Shown: positions 27,549 to 35,873 of the stretch, piece after piece
Numbering within the stretch: the stretch's first letter is position 1
How the letters are laid out: every line of letters starts with the position of its first letter
Source of the DNA: Acidisoma silvae
GTDB lineage: Bacteria > Pseudomonadota > Alphaproteobacteria > Acetobacterales > Acetobacteraceae
Direction: 5' to 3'
DNA: 64,000 bases
Assembly: GCF_020618775.1 (NCBI RefSeq)
Contig: NZ_JAESVB010000009.1
Span: forward strand, 62,001 to 126,000
Translations under genes and position numbers: made by a program
The notes under the pieces: generated by a model
Databases searched by the model: none
Told to the model about the DNA's origin: nothing
What the model saw: the letters and a program-made list of their open reading frames with translations, nothing else

Positions 27549-28129
27549 TGGAGCGCATCGCGCCCCTTGCCGCTGCCGGCGCGGTCTTTCCCGGCTTTTT
27601 TGGAAAACTGCCGTCTCGGGGAGATTTCATAACGCGCGGTCTTTCGCCCGTGACCGTCACCGCGCTCGATAGCTGGGTCAGCCGCTCACTGGTAGCCGGC
27701 CGCACGGAATTGGCCGAGGCGTGGAGCATCACCTGGCCAGCCGCGCCGGTCTGGCATTTCAATCTTCCAGCCAAACAATGTGGTCCTCTGGCCCTTCGTG
27801 GATTGCTCCTGCCCAGCATGGACAGGATCGGCCGACATTTCGCCTTGATCGCAGCGGCTGAGATTCCCGCTGTCTGGAACGGCCGCGATGATGGCCTGGC
27901 TGAAGGCGCTTTTCATGCGGCCCTGGAATCGGATTGCCGGCGCGCCCTGATGAATGATGCGACACCGGATATGCTTTTCGCCTGGCTGTGCAGACTGCCT
28001 GCACCGGAGATCGCAGCGCCAGAGATCGGGCAATGGTGGACAGCGGGCGGTGATCATATCGCCACCACAGCCTTTGAGTGCGAAACGCTGCCTGACACAG
28101 CGCAATTCATTCGCATGGTGCGGGATTGA
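27548..28129 (+). CDS. tagF: T6SS post-translational regulator TagF (ImpM)
   Basis: A 193-aa protein beginning MERIAPLAAAGAVFPGFFGKLPSRGDFITR, the TagF/ImpM signature (GxFGKLPSRGDF), with LLPSMDRIGRHFAL around residue 87. TagF is a negative regulator that acts independently of or alongside the kinase-phosphatase circuit in other bacteria. The ATG at 27548 overlaps the tssM stop (TGATG). The gene is coupled to the downstream phosphatase; in some systems TagF and PppA are even fused. Confidence 0.9.
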   Translation: MERIAPLAAAGAVFPGFFGKLPSRGDFITRGLSPVTVTALDSWVSRSLVAGRTELAEAWSITWPAAPVWHFNLPAKQCGPLALRGLLLPSMDRIGRHFALIAAAEIPAVWNGRDDGLAEGAFHAALESDCRRALMNDATPDMLFAWLCRLPAPEIAAPEIGQWWTAGGDHIATTAFECETLPDTAQFIRMVRD

Positions 28130-28842
28130 GCGTCGACATCCGTCACTCGGCTGCCACGCATGCCGGCGCAATCCGGCGAGAAAACCAGGACGCGCTGCTC
28201 TGCCGCCCGGACATCGGTCTGTTTCTTGTAGCGGACGGCGCAGGCGGGCATAGAGATGGGGCTTTGGCCGCTGCCCGGGTCGTATCGAGCGCCGCCGCAC
28301 TGGACGCGCGTGCCAGCCCCACAGCAAGACTTTCCGCCTTGCGGCAGAGACTGGGCCAATTGCATGACAGTCTGCTCGACGAAATCGATATCCGGGATGA
28401 CCGCTCCGGCACGGCGTCGACCGTGGTTGCGCTGCTGCTCGACCGTCATTTCTTCGCCTGCCTGTGGGCCGGCGATTCGCGCATCTATCTGCTGCGAGAC
28501 GGCGCGCTGATTCGGCTGACGCATGATCATAGCGTGGTGCAGGAGCTGATCGATTCGGGCGCGCTCGATGCCCAGGAAGCGGAACAGCACCGCGAAGCCC
28601 ATGTCATCACGCGGGCGGTGGGGGCCGGCACGACCCAGCTCATGCTCGACAAACGTGTTGGGCAAGTCATGCCCTATGATCGGTTTCTGCTATGTTCCGA
28701 TGGCCTGACCAAAAGCTTGGATGAGGCGCTGATCCAGCGCTGCCTTGAACAGGGCGGCAATGCCGCGCGAACGCTGATCGAAGCCGCGTTGCGTCACAAA
28801 GCGCGCGACAATATCACCGCCGTTGTCGTGGCAACGGAATAA
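28126..28842 (+). CDS. pppA: PP2C-type protein phosphatase (PppA/Stp)
   Basis: A 238-aa PPM/PP2C phosphatase. Motifs in order: RRENQDALL (17-25), VADGAGGHRDG (35-45) with metal-binding Asp37 and Gly, DDRSGTASTVVALLL, WAGDSRIYLLRDG, LLCSDGLTKSL, and the closing DNITAVVV. All metal ligands appear intact. It should dephosphorylate targets of the kinase encoded at 16192 and reset the FHA switch. The only good start is TTG at 28126, overlapping the tagF stop. It is the last gene of the T6SS run. Confidence 0.92.
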   Translation: MSVDIRHSAATHAGAIRRENQDALLCRPDIGLFLVADGAGGHRDGALAAARVVSSAAALDARASPTARLSALRQRLGQLHDSLLDEIDIRDDRSGTASTVVALLLDRHFFACLWAGDSRIYLLRDGALIRLTHDHSVVQELIDSGALDAQEAEQHREAHVITRAVGAGTTQLMLDKRVGQVMPYDRFLLCSDGLTKSLDEALIQRCLEQGGNAARTLIEAALRHKARDNITAVVVATE

Positions 28843-29136
28843 GGATCGCCACGGTTTGACCATGCCTGTGCCGGGGATATTTTCCTCACCCGGCCGCATC
28901 CGCATTACCCGTCCGCGATGCTCGGCAAGGCCGGTATGATCATGGCGCTGAATGCCAACCAACCGCCGGCATGCGGGGCGTCATGCACGGCCTGCGGCGT
29001 CACAGATGCCGCCAGATGGCCTGGCATAAGGCTTGTCATCGCGCGCCACCCGGCTGGAGAAGGGGAGCCTCCCGAAAATGCAGGGCTGTTAGGTTTTGCA
29101 TTCCTGCCGCACCTATGGCATTCGGTTCGCGCCGCG
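28843..29136. other. Intergenic region between pppA and tRNA-Ala
   Basis: A 294-base stretch with no gene I can support. One short open frame (28918-29145) runs into the tRNA and has no ribosome site or family resemblance. I see no strong terminator after pppA and no clear tRNA promoter. Confidence 0.5.
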
Positions 29137-29212
29137 GGGGCGTAGCTCAGTTGGTAGAGCGCCTGCTTTGCAAGCAGGATGTCGTCGGTTCGACTCCGGT
29201 CGCCTCCACCAT
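29137..29212 (+). tRNA. tRNA-Ala (anticodon UGC)
   Basis: A 76-base tRNA including the encoded CCA. The acceptor stem pairs GGGGGCG with CGCCTCC (one G-U), the D-arm contains AGCTCAGTTGGTAGAGC, the anticodon stem CCTGC/GCAGG encloses loop TTTGCAA with anticodon TGC at 29170-29172, and the T-arm reads GGTTCGACTCC. All arms fold. tRNA 3' ends are frequent integration sites, but no integrase is seen next to it. Confidence 0.97.
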
Positions 29213-29215
29213 TTC

Positions 29216-29230
29216 CCTTGAATCAAGGGG
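29216..29230 (+). terminator. Small hairpin after tRNA-Ala
   Basis: CCCTTG and CAAGGG form a 6-bp stem with a 3-base loop, starting 4 bases after the tRNA. There is no T-tract. It could help 3' processing or termination. Confidence 0.3.
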
Positions 29231-29308
29231 CCTGAATGCCAAGGGGTATCGGGCTTGATCCGGCTAGGGTAGCCCTTCCCGCCTAGAGCCCAATGAGGCC
29301 CAACGGCG

Positions 29309-30199
29309 CTATGCCGGGGGAACTTCCAGCAGTATCTGATCAATAAAAACGCTTCTGCATGAGCGGTTTTGTGTTTTATTTGATTTATAAAATTTCCTCG
29401 CATTTCCATCAAATATTTTTCCTAGCTCTTCTGCCGCGAATACTTCTCCCAACAGATTTTTTGCCAGATTGACGACCTCGGCATGGCTCGCGGCCAGCGT
29501 GCAAACCGGCCAGTCGCTGCCAAAAATCAGGCGATCGGCGCCAAATGCCTGAGCGGCGTGGCGCAGGAAGGGGCGGATGCGATCGGCAGACCAATCGGTC
29601 CCCGCTTCCGTCACCATGCCCGATATCTTGCACATCAATCTGGGATGCCGGGCCAGGGCCGATATCTGCGCCGCCCAGTCCCCCAATTCCGGCCGGGTCA
29701 TGTCCGGCTTCGACAAATGGTCCACCACACCGCGCAGATCCGGGGCTTTGGCGAGCGCATCCAGCATGGCCGGCAGATGGCGTGGAAACGTCAGAATATC
29801 GAAAGGAATGTCACGACGCGCGACTTCTGCCAGCGCTGTTTGAAAGCGCTGATCCAGGATCGCGGCGGGCGGATGCTCCTGCAGCATCGGCCGCAACCCA
29901 AGCCATTTCGGCCGCGCGGCATAGCGCGTCAAAGCCGCCGCGAAGTCAGGCGCCAGCATATCCAGCCAGCCGACCACGCCGAGGACGAAATCCGTCCTGT
30001 CCGCGATATCGAGCAGAAACTCTGTCTCCGCCTCCGTCTCGGCAGCCTGGACGGCGATTGTGCCCGTGATGCCGGCAGCGGCCATCAAGGGGGCCAAATC
30101 CTCCGGCCCGAAATTGCGGAACAATAGCGGCAGGTCAGGCGTCAGCCAGCCATAGTCATCGCGAGCGACCGACCAGAAATGCTGATGCGCGTCGAGCAT
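29309..30199 (-). CDS. Amidohydrolase, sugar-lactonase type (COG3618, L-fuconolactonase-like)
   Basis: A 296-aa metal-dependent hydrolase. The N-terminus MLDAHQHFW carries the HxH metal motif, followed by a GVVGWLDM block near residue 80, VVDHLSKPDM, CKISGMVTEA and FGSDWPVC with the last metal-binding Asp. This order matches COG3618 lactonases, which open sugar 1,4-lactones. I chose the ATG at 30199 because GAGGG lies 6 bases upstream; an ATG two codons earlier is too close to it. A 20-residue C-terminal tail beyond the usual NARKFY end is odd. It is probably co-transcribed with the adjacent alcohol dehydrogenase. Confidence 0.8.
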   Translation of the reverse strand: MLDAHQHFWSVARDDYGWLTPDLPLLFRNFGPEDLAPLMAAAGITGTIAVQAAETEAETEFLLDIADRTDFVLGVVGWLDMLAPDFAAALTRYAARPKWLGLRPMLQEHPPAAILDQRFQTALAEVARRDIPFDILTFPRHLPAMLDALAKAPDLRGVVDHLSKPDMTRPELGDWAAQISALARHPRLMCKISGMVTEAGTDWSADRIRPFLRHAAQAFGADRLIFGSDWPVCTLAASHAEVVNLAKNLLGEVFAAEELGKIFDGNARKFYKSNKTQNRSCRSVFIDQILLEVPPA

Positions 30200-30246
30200 T
30201 GCCATTCCCTCTTTTTGTTTGTTGAGATTAGGCGTGTGGAAAGTGG

Positions 30247-31374
30247 CTATCCCGAATTGCGCAGGATATTGAGGTAATCCGCCTGGCTGGCAATGCGCGG
30301 ATTCGTGGCGTGACAGTGATCGATCAGCGCTGCATGGGATATCGCTTCCATCATCGCTTCCGTCACCCCCATCGCGGCGAGACCGGTCGGCAGGCCAAGC
30401 CGCGTATTGAGGCTCGCGATCACTGCATCGGGCGCGCCGCCCATAAGGCGCGCGAGAACCGACCACTTGGCGCCAATCGCCGCGCGGTTGAAGCGCAGAA
30501 CCTCCGGCATCAGCACCGCATTCAAGGTGCCATGGTGCAGGTTGAGGGATCGTATGGCGCCGAGCGGATGCGTCAACGCGTGAACCGCGCCGAGCCCTTT
30601 CTGAAAGGCCATGGCCCCTTCCAGCGCGCAGACCATCATATCGCGCCGCGCGGCACGGTCCTGTCCGTCCGACGTCGCCTTTTCAATGGCACCGAGACCG
30701 CAATTAAGACCGTGAAGGGCGATCGCTTCGGCCGGCGGATTGAAGGCCGGCGCCATAAAGGTTTCCAGGCAATGCGAAATCGCATCCATGCCCGTGGCGG
30801 CCGTCAGGCTCGGCGGCAGACCATAGGTCAGCTCCGGGTCGCAGAGCGCGATGCTCGGCAGATTATAGCCCGACAGAATACCAAGCTTCTGGCCGTCCGC
30901 GGTGATGATGACCGCCGCGCGGCCAACTTCAGACCCTGTCCCGGATGTCGTCGGTATTGCGATCAAGGGACAGATATTGCCGTGAATGCGCTTGGCGCCG
31001 CCGTGGATGGCAGCATATTGGCCGAGCGGCGCCGGATGCCCCGTCAATAGGCGGACGGCCTTGGCCAGATCGATGGAAGAGCCACCACCCAGGCCGACGA
31101 TCCCGTCGCAGCCGTGATCCTTATAAATTGCGAAAGCCGCCAGCACGGCCTCTTCGGTGGGATTGGCGGGCGTGCCGTCAAACACGACAGCCCCTGTGAT
31201 GCCGCCCGTGACACGCGCCACTAGGCCCGTCGCCACCAAGCCGCGATCGGTCGCGATAAGAGGTTTCCGAACGCCGAGTTCATTGAGAAGTTGCGGCAGG
31301 CGGCTGGCCTCGCCTTCACCGAACTCTATGCGGGTCAGATAGTTAATCGCGCTCAAGCTCTGTTCCTTCCCCAC
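30247..31374 (-). CDS. Iron-containing alcohol dehydrogenase
   Basis: A 375-aa member of the group III (iron) alcohol dehydrogenase family. The NAD(P) site GLGGGSSIDLAKAV is near residue 95, and IPTTSGTGSEV follows at about 140. The metal-binding histidines are in GMDAISHCLE, ALTHPLG and NLHHG, all present. Members reduce aldehydes, lactaldehyde or 4-hydroxybutyrate-type substrates; the exact substrate is not readable. It is transcribed ahead of the lactonase-like gene (47 bases apart), which suggests a short sugar or hydroxy-acid pathway. Confidence 0.88.
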   Translation of the reverse strand: MGKEQSLSAINYLTRIEFGEGEASRLPQLLNELGVRKPLIATDRGLVATGLVARVTGGITGAVVFDGTPANPTEEAVLAAFAIYKDHGCDGIVGLGGGSSIDLAKAVRLLTGHPAPLGQYAAIHGGAKRIHGNICPLIAIPTTSGTGSEVGRAAVIITADGQKLGILSGYNLPSIALCDPELTYGLPPSLTAATGMDAISHCLETFMAPAFNPPAEAIALHGLNCGLGAIEKATSDGQDRAARRDMMVCALEGAMAFQKGLGAVHALTHPLGAIRSLNLHHGTLNAVLMPEVLRFNRAAIGAKWSVLARLMGGAPDAVIASLNTRLGLPTGLAAMGVTEAMMEAISHAALIDHCHATNPRIASQADYLNILRNSG

Positions 31375-31508
31375 GGCTTTTATGCCGCTGGCCCCTTTGC
31401 GGGGCTGCGCGGCAGCAAGCCTTGTCGGCGGCCTTGGATGGCATCCGTGTCTCGCTACCCTAAAGTAGCCAGCGATCTTCAGCCAATGCCCCCTATCGGC
31501 ACAACCGC

Positions 31509-32075
31509 CTATTTCGGGGAGCGCGCGCTTCCAATTGGGATCATCCGGTACAGCACATGGTCCCGCCGCACATAATGATGCAGAAGGGCCATAACAGCAT
31601 GGCCCCCCGCCAGACCGATAATAAGCCAGGCATTGTAATAGTGCAGAAACCCGATCCAGTTATTGGCGACCGCGCCAATTTTGATCGGAGAGGGAATGGA
31701 GAATAGCCCGAAAAATACGGCCGGCCCTCCGCCCCAGCAGTACAGGAAACCCAGCACGACCTGGCAGACGAGGAGAGCATAGAGCGCCAGATGCATCGCC
31801 TTTGCCGCCATATGCTGAAGGCCCGTCGTGGCAGGCGGGATCGGTTTCGCAAATATCGTGCGCCAGAGTATGCGCAGACCGAGAACCGCAGCCAGCAAGA
31901 TCCCCAGAGAAATATGCACCGATTGCATTCCGTCGCTGAGATGGCCGTCCGGCAGGAAAGACCAGATTTCCGCGAGAGCAAACAGAGTGACGACAAGAAT
32001 CGCCGTCAGCCAGTGCAGAACTATGACAGCATGGTCATAGCTGGGCGGTACCGCTGTAGGGTCTTGTTTTGTCAT
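31509..32075 (-). CDS. Cytochrome b561
   Basis: A 188-aa four-helix membrane protein. Candidate haem-ligand histidines His21 (VLHWLTA), His54 (SVHISLG), His145 (FLHYYNA) and His159 (GGHAVMA) are placed as in the CybB/YodB family of two-haem b561 proteins. These act as quinol-linked electron carriers or superoxide:quinone oxidoreductases. The start overlaps the stop of the anti-sigma gene by four bases, so it is the third gene of an ECF sigma / anti-sigma / b561 operon and may be a regulated output of that sigma factor. Confidence 0.88.
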   Translation of the reverse strand: MTKQDPTAVPPSYDHAVIVLHWLTAILVVTLFALAEIWSFLPDGHLSDGMQSVHISLGILLAAVLGLRILWRTIFAKPIPPATTGLQHMAAKAMHLALYALLVCQVVLGFLYCWGGGPAVFFGLFSIPSPIKIGAVANNWIGFLHYYNAWLIIGLAGGHAVMALLHHYVRRDHVLYRMIPIGSARSPK

Positions 32076-32917
32076 AGTGACTTGGCCCCTTTGCCAATGT
32101 CCTGGCCAACCGGAAAAGCAGCCAATGTCGTGCCGAAGCGCTGCGCCACCTTGGCCAGATAGGATGGCGGTTGCAGGCCGATGACCATGAAAGCGCGATG
32201 TCCGTCATTCCAATAGGACACATTCAAACCGCGCCGCGTTTCGGCCTCTGGCGCGGATGGCGCGGCGGTTGACGGCATGATGCAGAGAGACATCGGCCCA
32301 TAGCGTGGATCGAGGTAATTCAGTTCCGCGATCGGTGTGCGATCATAGTGCAGAAGCTGGGCCTGTTTGAACTGCAACCCCGCATATGCAATTGCTTGGG
32401 GGTCCAGGCGCAGACTCATAGCATTGCCGACCGCCTGCAATTGCCGCGTTTGCAGTGCGATGTCGTCCGAGACATTGGCGAAGGTTTCCGGCGTGTAAAG
32501 ACGAACATAGCTGGCGACGATATCGCGCCAATGACCCGATCCAGTCGCGTCAGGCGCAGGCCTGGGTGCAAAAGCCAGATGGTCCCCCACACCGCCCAAG
32601 ACCACCAGCGCGAGGCCGGCGGCAATCAGTCCTCTTCGTCCGAAGGTTGTGGCCTTGCCTGCAGTCCGCGCATGGGTCTGCTCACTCTTTGTTGCAATGT
32701 CGCCCAGTGACGCCAGCATCCTGTCCACAGGCGCTTCCGATAGAAGCGGCGTGAAAGCCTTTCTGATACCAAATGTCGCACCGGACAGAGCCGCAAGCCG
32801 CACAGCAACCCCCTCATCAGCCGCCATGGCCAATTCCACGCGTACCCGGTCATCCTGGCTGAGTTCGCCGTCGATATAGGCGACCAGTTCCATATCCGTT
32901 GGGGTGCCCGACATCAT
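32072..32917 (-). CDS. Membrane-anchored anti-sigma factor
   Basis: A 281-aa protein with an N-terminal helical domain typical of anti-sigma factors (MELVAYIDGELSQDDRVRVE), one transmembrane helix at about residues 96-111, and a ~165-aa periplasmic domain. The Cys/His zinc motif of ZAS-type anti-sigma factors is absent. It overlaps the sigma gene upstream and the b561 gene downstream. It most likely holds the ECF factor at the membrane until a periplasmic, probably redox, signal arrives. Family: clear; signal: unknown. Confidence 0.82.
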   Translation of the reverse strand: MMSGTPTDMELVAYIDGELSQDDRVRVELAMAADEGVAVRLAALSGATFGIRKAFTPLLSEAPVDRMLASLGDIATKSEQTHARTAGKATTFGRRGLIAAGLALVVLGGVGDHLAFAPRPAPDATGSGHWRDIVASYVRLYTPETFANVSDDIALQTRQLQAVGNAMSLRLDPQAIAYAGLQFKQAQLLHYDRTPIAELNYLDPRYGPMSLCIMPSTAAPSAPEAETRRGLNVSYWNDGHRAFMVIGLQPPSYLAKVAQRFGTTLAAFPVGQDIGKGAKSL

Positions 32918-33447
32918 GACTTCCCCTTCACGCCGGTCGCGGCGACGAGTGTCGCCCGCGCGCCGGAAAGACGGCTCATCACCGTGCCGATCGGGATGCC
33001 GAGAATATCCGCCGTTTCCCGGTAGGTCATTTCCTCGACATAGGCGAGGAACACGGTCGCGCGCTGCGCCTCGGGCAAGGCTTGCACCCGCGCCACCATT
33101 TCATTGGCAAATACCTGGGATTCCGCCGTCGCGATCCCGTCCGTCGTCAAGGCGACTTCAGGATCGACAAAACCGCGCCCCATCCGAATACGGCGCGAGC
33201 GCACTTCATTCATCCAGATGGAATGCAGGATGGTCAGAAGCCAATGGTCAATCCTGGTCCCGGGCTGGAATTGCTCGGCGCGCTCCAATGCGCGCAGGCA
33301 GGTGGCCTGCACCAGATCCTCGGCGACGTCCCGGCGGCCCGACAACACGAGCGCATAGCGCCAGAGACGCGCCAACTGCGCCGCGAGGTGCTCGCGCACA
33401 TGCCCGGCTCTGTCGCTTGCGATTGTCAAAGGCTCGCTTCGCCTCAT
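32914..33447 (-). CDS. ECF-type RNA polymerase sigma factor
   Basis: An ECF sigma factor of about 177 aa. Region 2 includes LWRYALVLSGRRDVAEDLVQATCLRALERAEQF and region 4 includes LPEAQRATVFLAYVEEMTYRETADILGIPIGTVMSRLSGAR, with the helix-turn-helix near the end. I chose the ATG at 33447 (AGGG 4 bases upstream); ATG 33483 and GTG 33498 are in-frame alternatives. It shares an operon with its anti-sigma factor. I could not pick out its own promoter motif with confidence. Confidence 0.88.
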   Translation of the reverse strand: MRRSEPLTIASDRAGHVREHLAAQLARLWRYALVLSGRRDVAEDLVQATCLRALERAEQFQPGTRIDHWLLTILHSIWMNEVRSRRIRMGRGFVDPEVALTTDGIATAESQVFANEMVARVQALPEAQRATVFLAYVEEMTYRETADILGIPIGTVMSRLSGARATLVAATGVKGKS

Positions 33448-33741
33448 TTCGCCCTGTTGGCGGTCATGGACCAGATGGATCATGGCGTGAAAACACACCA
33501 GGGCGGGATTTATTCAGAATCATCGTAAAGTTTCCAAAATGGCATGATGTTCCGGATGCATGCCCCCATGTCCACATTATTGAGCGATAATCAGGGCGAG
33601 TTTCCCCGACAATGTCATGAATAATCCAGCCGGCGGGGTGTTCATGGGGCTTAACGATGCGCGGTTCGGGCTCCATGGTCAGTGGCAACGCGGTGGTCAT
33701 TCTTATCGGAGAGGGCCAAATCTTGGCAAAGGTGGGACCGC

Positions 33742-34422
33742 ATGGATGACCTGGCAGACATGGGCCTCGCGTCCCTCTACGCGCCGCTGGCCGATGCGCG
33801 GGGCGCCTTCGTTCTAGGGCAGCTTGGCCAGTCGCTGGACGGGCGCATCGCCACGCCCACCGGGCATTCGCGGACCATCGGCGGTCCTGAGGCCATCACG
33901 CATCTGCATCGCCTTAGGGCCTTGTCAGATGCGGTCGTCGTCGGCGTCGGCACTGTCACCACCGACGACCCACAGCTGACGACCCGCCATGTCGATGGGC
34001 CGAGCCCCGTGCGCGTCATTATCGACCCCAACGGCCGCCTGCCGCACGATGCCTGCGTGCTGCGAGACGACGGTATCGCCTGCATCGCCGTCCAGAGCCG
34101 TGCCATGGCGCGGCCCGCGCGGATCGAGGGATTGACGCTGCCCTGTACGAACGGGCGTATCGACCCGCAGGCTCTCATCACCGCGCTGGCGGCCAAAGGG
34201 TTAAGACGCATCCTGATCGAAGGGGGCGCCCATACGGTATCCGCTTTCCTGGCAGCCAAAGCCCTCAACCGGCTTCATATCTGTGTCTCGCCGGTCATAA
34301 TCGGCTCCGGCCAGACGGGCCTTTGCCTGCCACAGATCGCCCATATGGATCAGGCCATGCGTCCGTCCTGTACGACGCACCGGCTGGGCGAAGACGTTCT
34401 GTTCGACTTCGATCTCGACTGA
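33742..34422 (+). CDS. RibD C-terminal / dihydrofolate-reductase-like oxidoreductase
   Basis: A 226-aa stand-alone reductase domain like the C-terminal half of RibD: LGQLGQSLDGRIAT near residue 30, LRALSDAVVVGVGTVTTDDPQLT (~66-88), PVRVIIDPNGRLP, and RILIEGGAHTVSAFL. In riboflavin synthesis such domains reduce a ribosylamino-pyrimidine with NADPH. The deaminase half is absent. ATG 33742 follows AAGGTGGGA. It converges on the glycosyltransferase gene with a 4-base gap. Together with the neighbouring pterin-type enzymes it suggests a pterin- or pyrimidine-derived product. Confidence 0.82.
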   Translation: MDDLADMGLASLYAPLADARGAFVLGQLGQSLDGRIATPTGHSRTIGGPEAITHLHRLRALSDAVVVGVGTVTTDDPQLTTRHVDGPSPVRVIIDPNGRLPHDACVLRDDGIACIAVQSRAMARPARIEGLTLPCTNGRIDPQALITALAAKGLRRILIEGGAHTVSAFLAAKALNRLHICVSPVIIGSGQTGLCLPQIAHMDQAMRPSCTTHRLGEDVLFDFDLD

Positions 34423-34426
34423 ACGC

Positions 34427-35470
34427 TCAGTCCAGGCGGCGCAAAAGCGCCGCGACCGTGCTGACCGTCGTCTCCCATCGCGGCAGCGCATTGCCTGCCT
34501 GAAGGCTGGCCTCAGCCGCTTTTTCACGAATGGCAGGATCCGTCAGAAACCGGCGCAAGGCGGCCGCAAGCGCGATCTCGTCCTGAGGCGGCACCAGCAC
34601 ACCCGCCGCATCCGGAACGACAGAGGGAATGGCGCCGGCCCTGGTGCCGATAACCGGCAGTCCATGGGCCAAAGCCTCGGCGAAGACCATGCCATATCCT
34701 TCATGCAGGCTCGCCAGCACAAAAAGGTCGGCATCCGCGTAAAGCGGCCCGGTATCGTCAACTTCCCCAAGAAGCGAAATCCGCGCCGGCAATGCCAAGG
34801 CCTCGATCTGGGCCCGCAGGGCGTCAGCCGTTTCCGGCGCCCGGTCCAGGCTGCCCGCAATCGTGCAGCGCCAGTCCAGGTCACGAACGGCGGACAAGGC
34901 CGAGACCAGCGTGGCATGGCCTTTGCGCGGAGTGACGCTGCCCAGGGACAGAATATGCGAGGGGTCGCCACGGCGCGCGGCAGGCGCAACCCGATCGGTA
35001 CCGGGCGGCGCCACAATCAGCTTCTCCCGCCCGACACCATAGACGGTCCGCATGGTATCGGCCGTCGTATCACTGGTGACGATGACGGCCCTCGCATGGC
35101 GCAGGGCCTCACGTTCCGTATCGACAAACGCAGCAGGCGCCATCGGTTCCAGCGCAAGCGGGTGATGCACAAGCGCAATAATGCGCAGGCGTAGGCCCTC
35201 TGCCGCCGCTAAGTCAGGCATGGCACCGAAGGCCAGACCATCGACAATAACAGCCTCACCGTCCGGCAGCGACGCAAGCGAGGCCGCCACCTCCGCCATA
35301 TCCGCGGCCATGGGATAGGGAAAGCTGCCCGGCCAGGCGAGATGGCGGACCACAACCCCGTGGTCACGCAGGCCGGCGATCAGCCGCCGGTCATAGCCAT
35401 AGCCGCCGGTGCGGGTATCCAGGTCACCCGGAATGGCAAAAGCGACCGTCTGATGCAGACGATCAGTCAA
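34427..35470 (-). CDS. GT4-family glycosyltransferase
   Basis: A GT-B glycosyltransferase of about 347 aa: N-terminal GDLDTRTGGYGYDRRL acceptor domain, ILSLGSVTPRKGHATLVSAL at the domain boundary, and the EX7E motif in SLHEGYGMVFAEALAHGLPV. I place the start at TTG 35470, with GAGG about 7 bases upstream and overlapping the end of the PTPS-like gene; an upstream ATG at 35500 lacks a ribosome site. The acceptor is unknown. Its coupling to a QueD-like gene suggests it glycosylates a pterin-like small molecule rather than a cell-surface polymer. Confidence 0.82.
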   Translation of the reverse strand: MTDRLHQTVAFAIPGDLDTRTGGYGYDRRLIAGLRDHGVVVRHLAWPGSFPYPMAADMAEVAASLASLPDGEAVIVDGLAFGAMPDLAAAEGLRLRIIALVHHPLALEPMAPAAFVDTEREALRHARAVIVTSDTTADTMRTVYGVGREKLIVAPPGTDRVAPAARRGDPSHILSLGSVTPRKGHATLVSALSAVRDLDWRCTIAGSLDRAPETADALRAQIEALALPARISLLGEVDDTGPLYADADLFVLASLHEGYGMVFAEALAHGLPVIGTRAGAIPSVVPDAAGVLVPPQDEIALAAALRRFLTDPAIREKAAEASLQAGNALPRWETTVSTVAALLRRLD

Positions 35471-35873
35471 GATCGGCCTCGTACCAGCCCTTTGCCACAT
35501 GGGACTCGCTCAAGGTGACGCGCATGCGGGTGATGCCCTCGGCGTAAGGCCCGAGCGCGCCGTCGCGCCGAGCCTCCGCCATGCGATTGAAGATCGTCCA
35601 GGCGAGGAATTCCGTCGTCGTGACCTGACCGGACAAGGCGGGATCCTCGTCGAGATTGGCGTAGTTCAGCGGCTTCAATGCTGCGCGCAAGGCGTCGAGC
35701 GCGCGGCCGATATCGACCACGATATTGTCCGGCGACAAAGACGGGCGAAAGAAGGCGACATCGACCACGAAGGTCGCGCCGTGCAGCCCCTGTGCCGGAC
35801 CGAAAACCGCACCGGGCAGGCTATGGGCGATCATGATATGGTCACGCACTTCAACAGCGAACATGGCAATCAC
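35463..35873 (-). CDS. QueD/6-pyruvoyl-tetrahydropterin-synthase homologue with degenerate active site
   Basis: A 136-aa T-fold protein. Landmarks match QueD: FAVEVRD, AHSL (His17), LHG (His31), and the pterin-anchoring Glu in LSES (Glu123). Compared with E. coli QueD, the HGH zinc motif is HGA (third ligand replaced by Ala33), the catalytic Cys just before it is absent, and the LDHH pair is LNYA (Asn70, Tyr71). It may bind a pterin without the normal chemistry or do a different reaction. It overlaps the dehydrogenase upstream and the glycosyltransferase downstream, so the three are one translational unit. Confidence 0.8.
   Translation of the reverse strand: MIAMFAVEVRDHIMIAHSLPGAVFGPAQGLHGATFVVDVAFFRPSLSPDNIVVDIGRALDALRAALKPLNYANLDEDPALSGQVTTTEFLAWTIFNRMAEARRDGALGPYAEGITRMRVTLSESHVAKGWYEADLD

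Noticed and set aside
28918-29145. 75-codon open frame before tRNA-Ala
   Set aside because: It runs into the tRNA, lacks a ribosome site and resembles nothing; typical of GC-rich noise.
29137-33498. Genomic island integrated at tRNA-Ala
   Set aside because: No integrase, no repeated tRNA 3' end found by eye, and the neighbouring genes look like ordinary chromosome.
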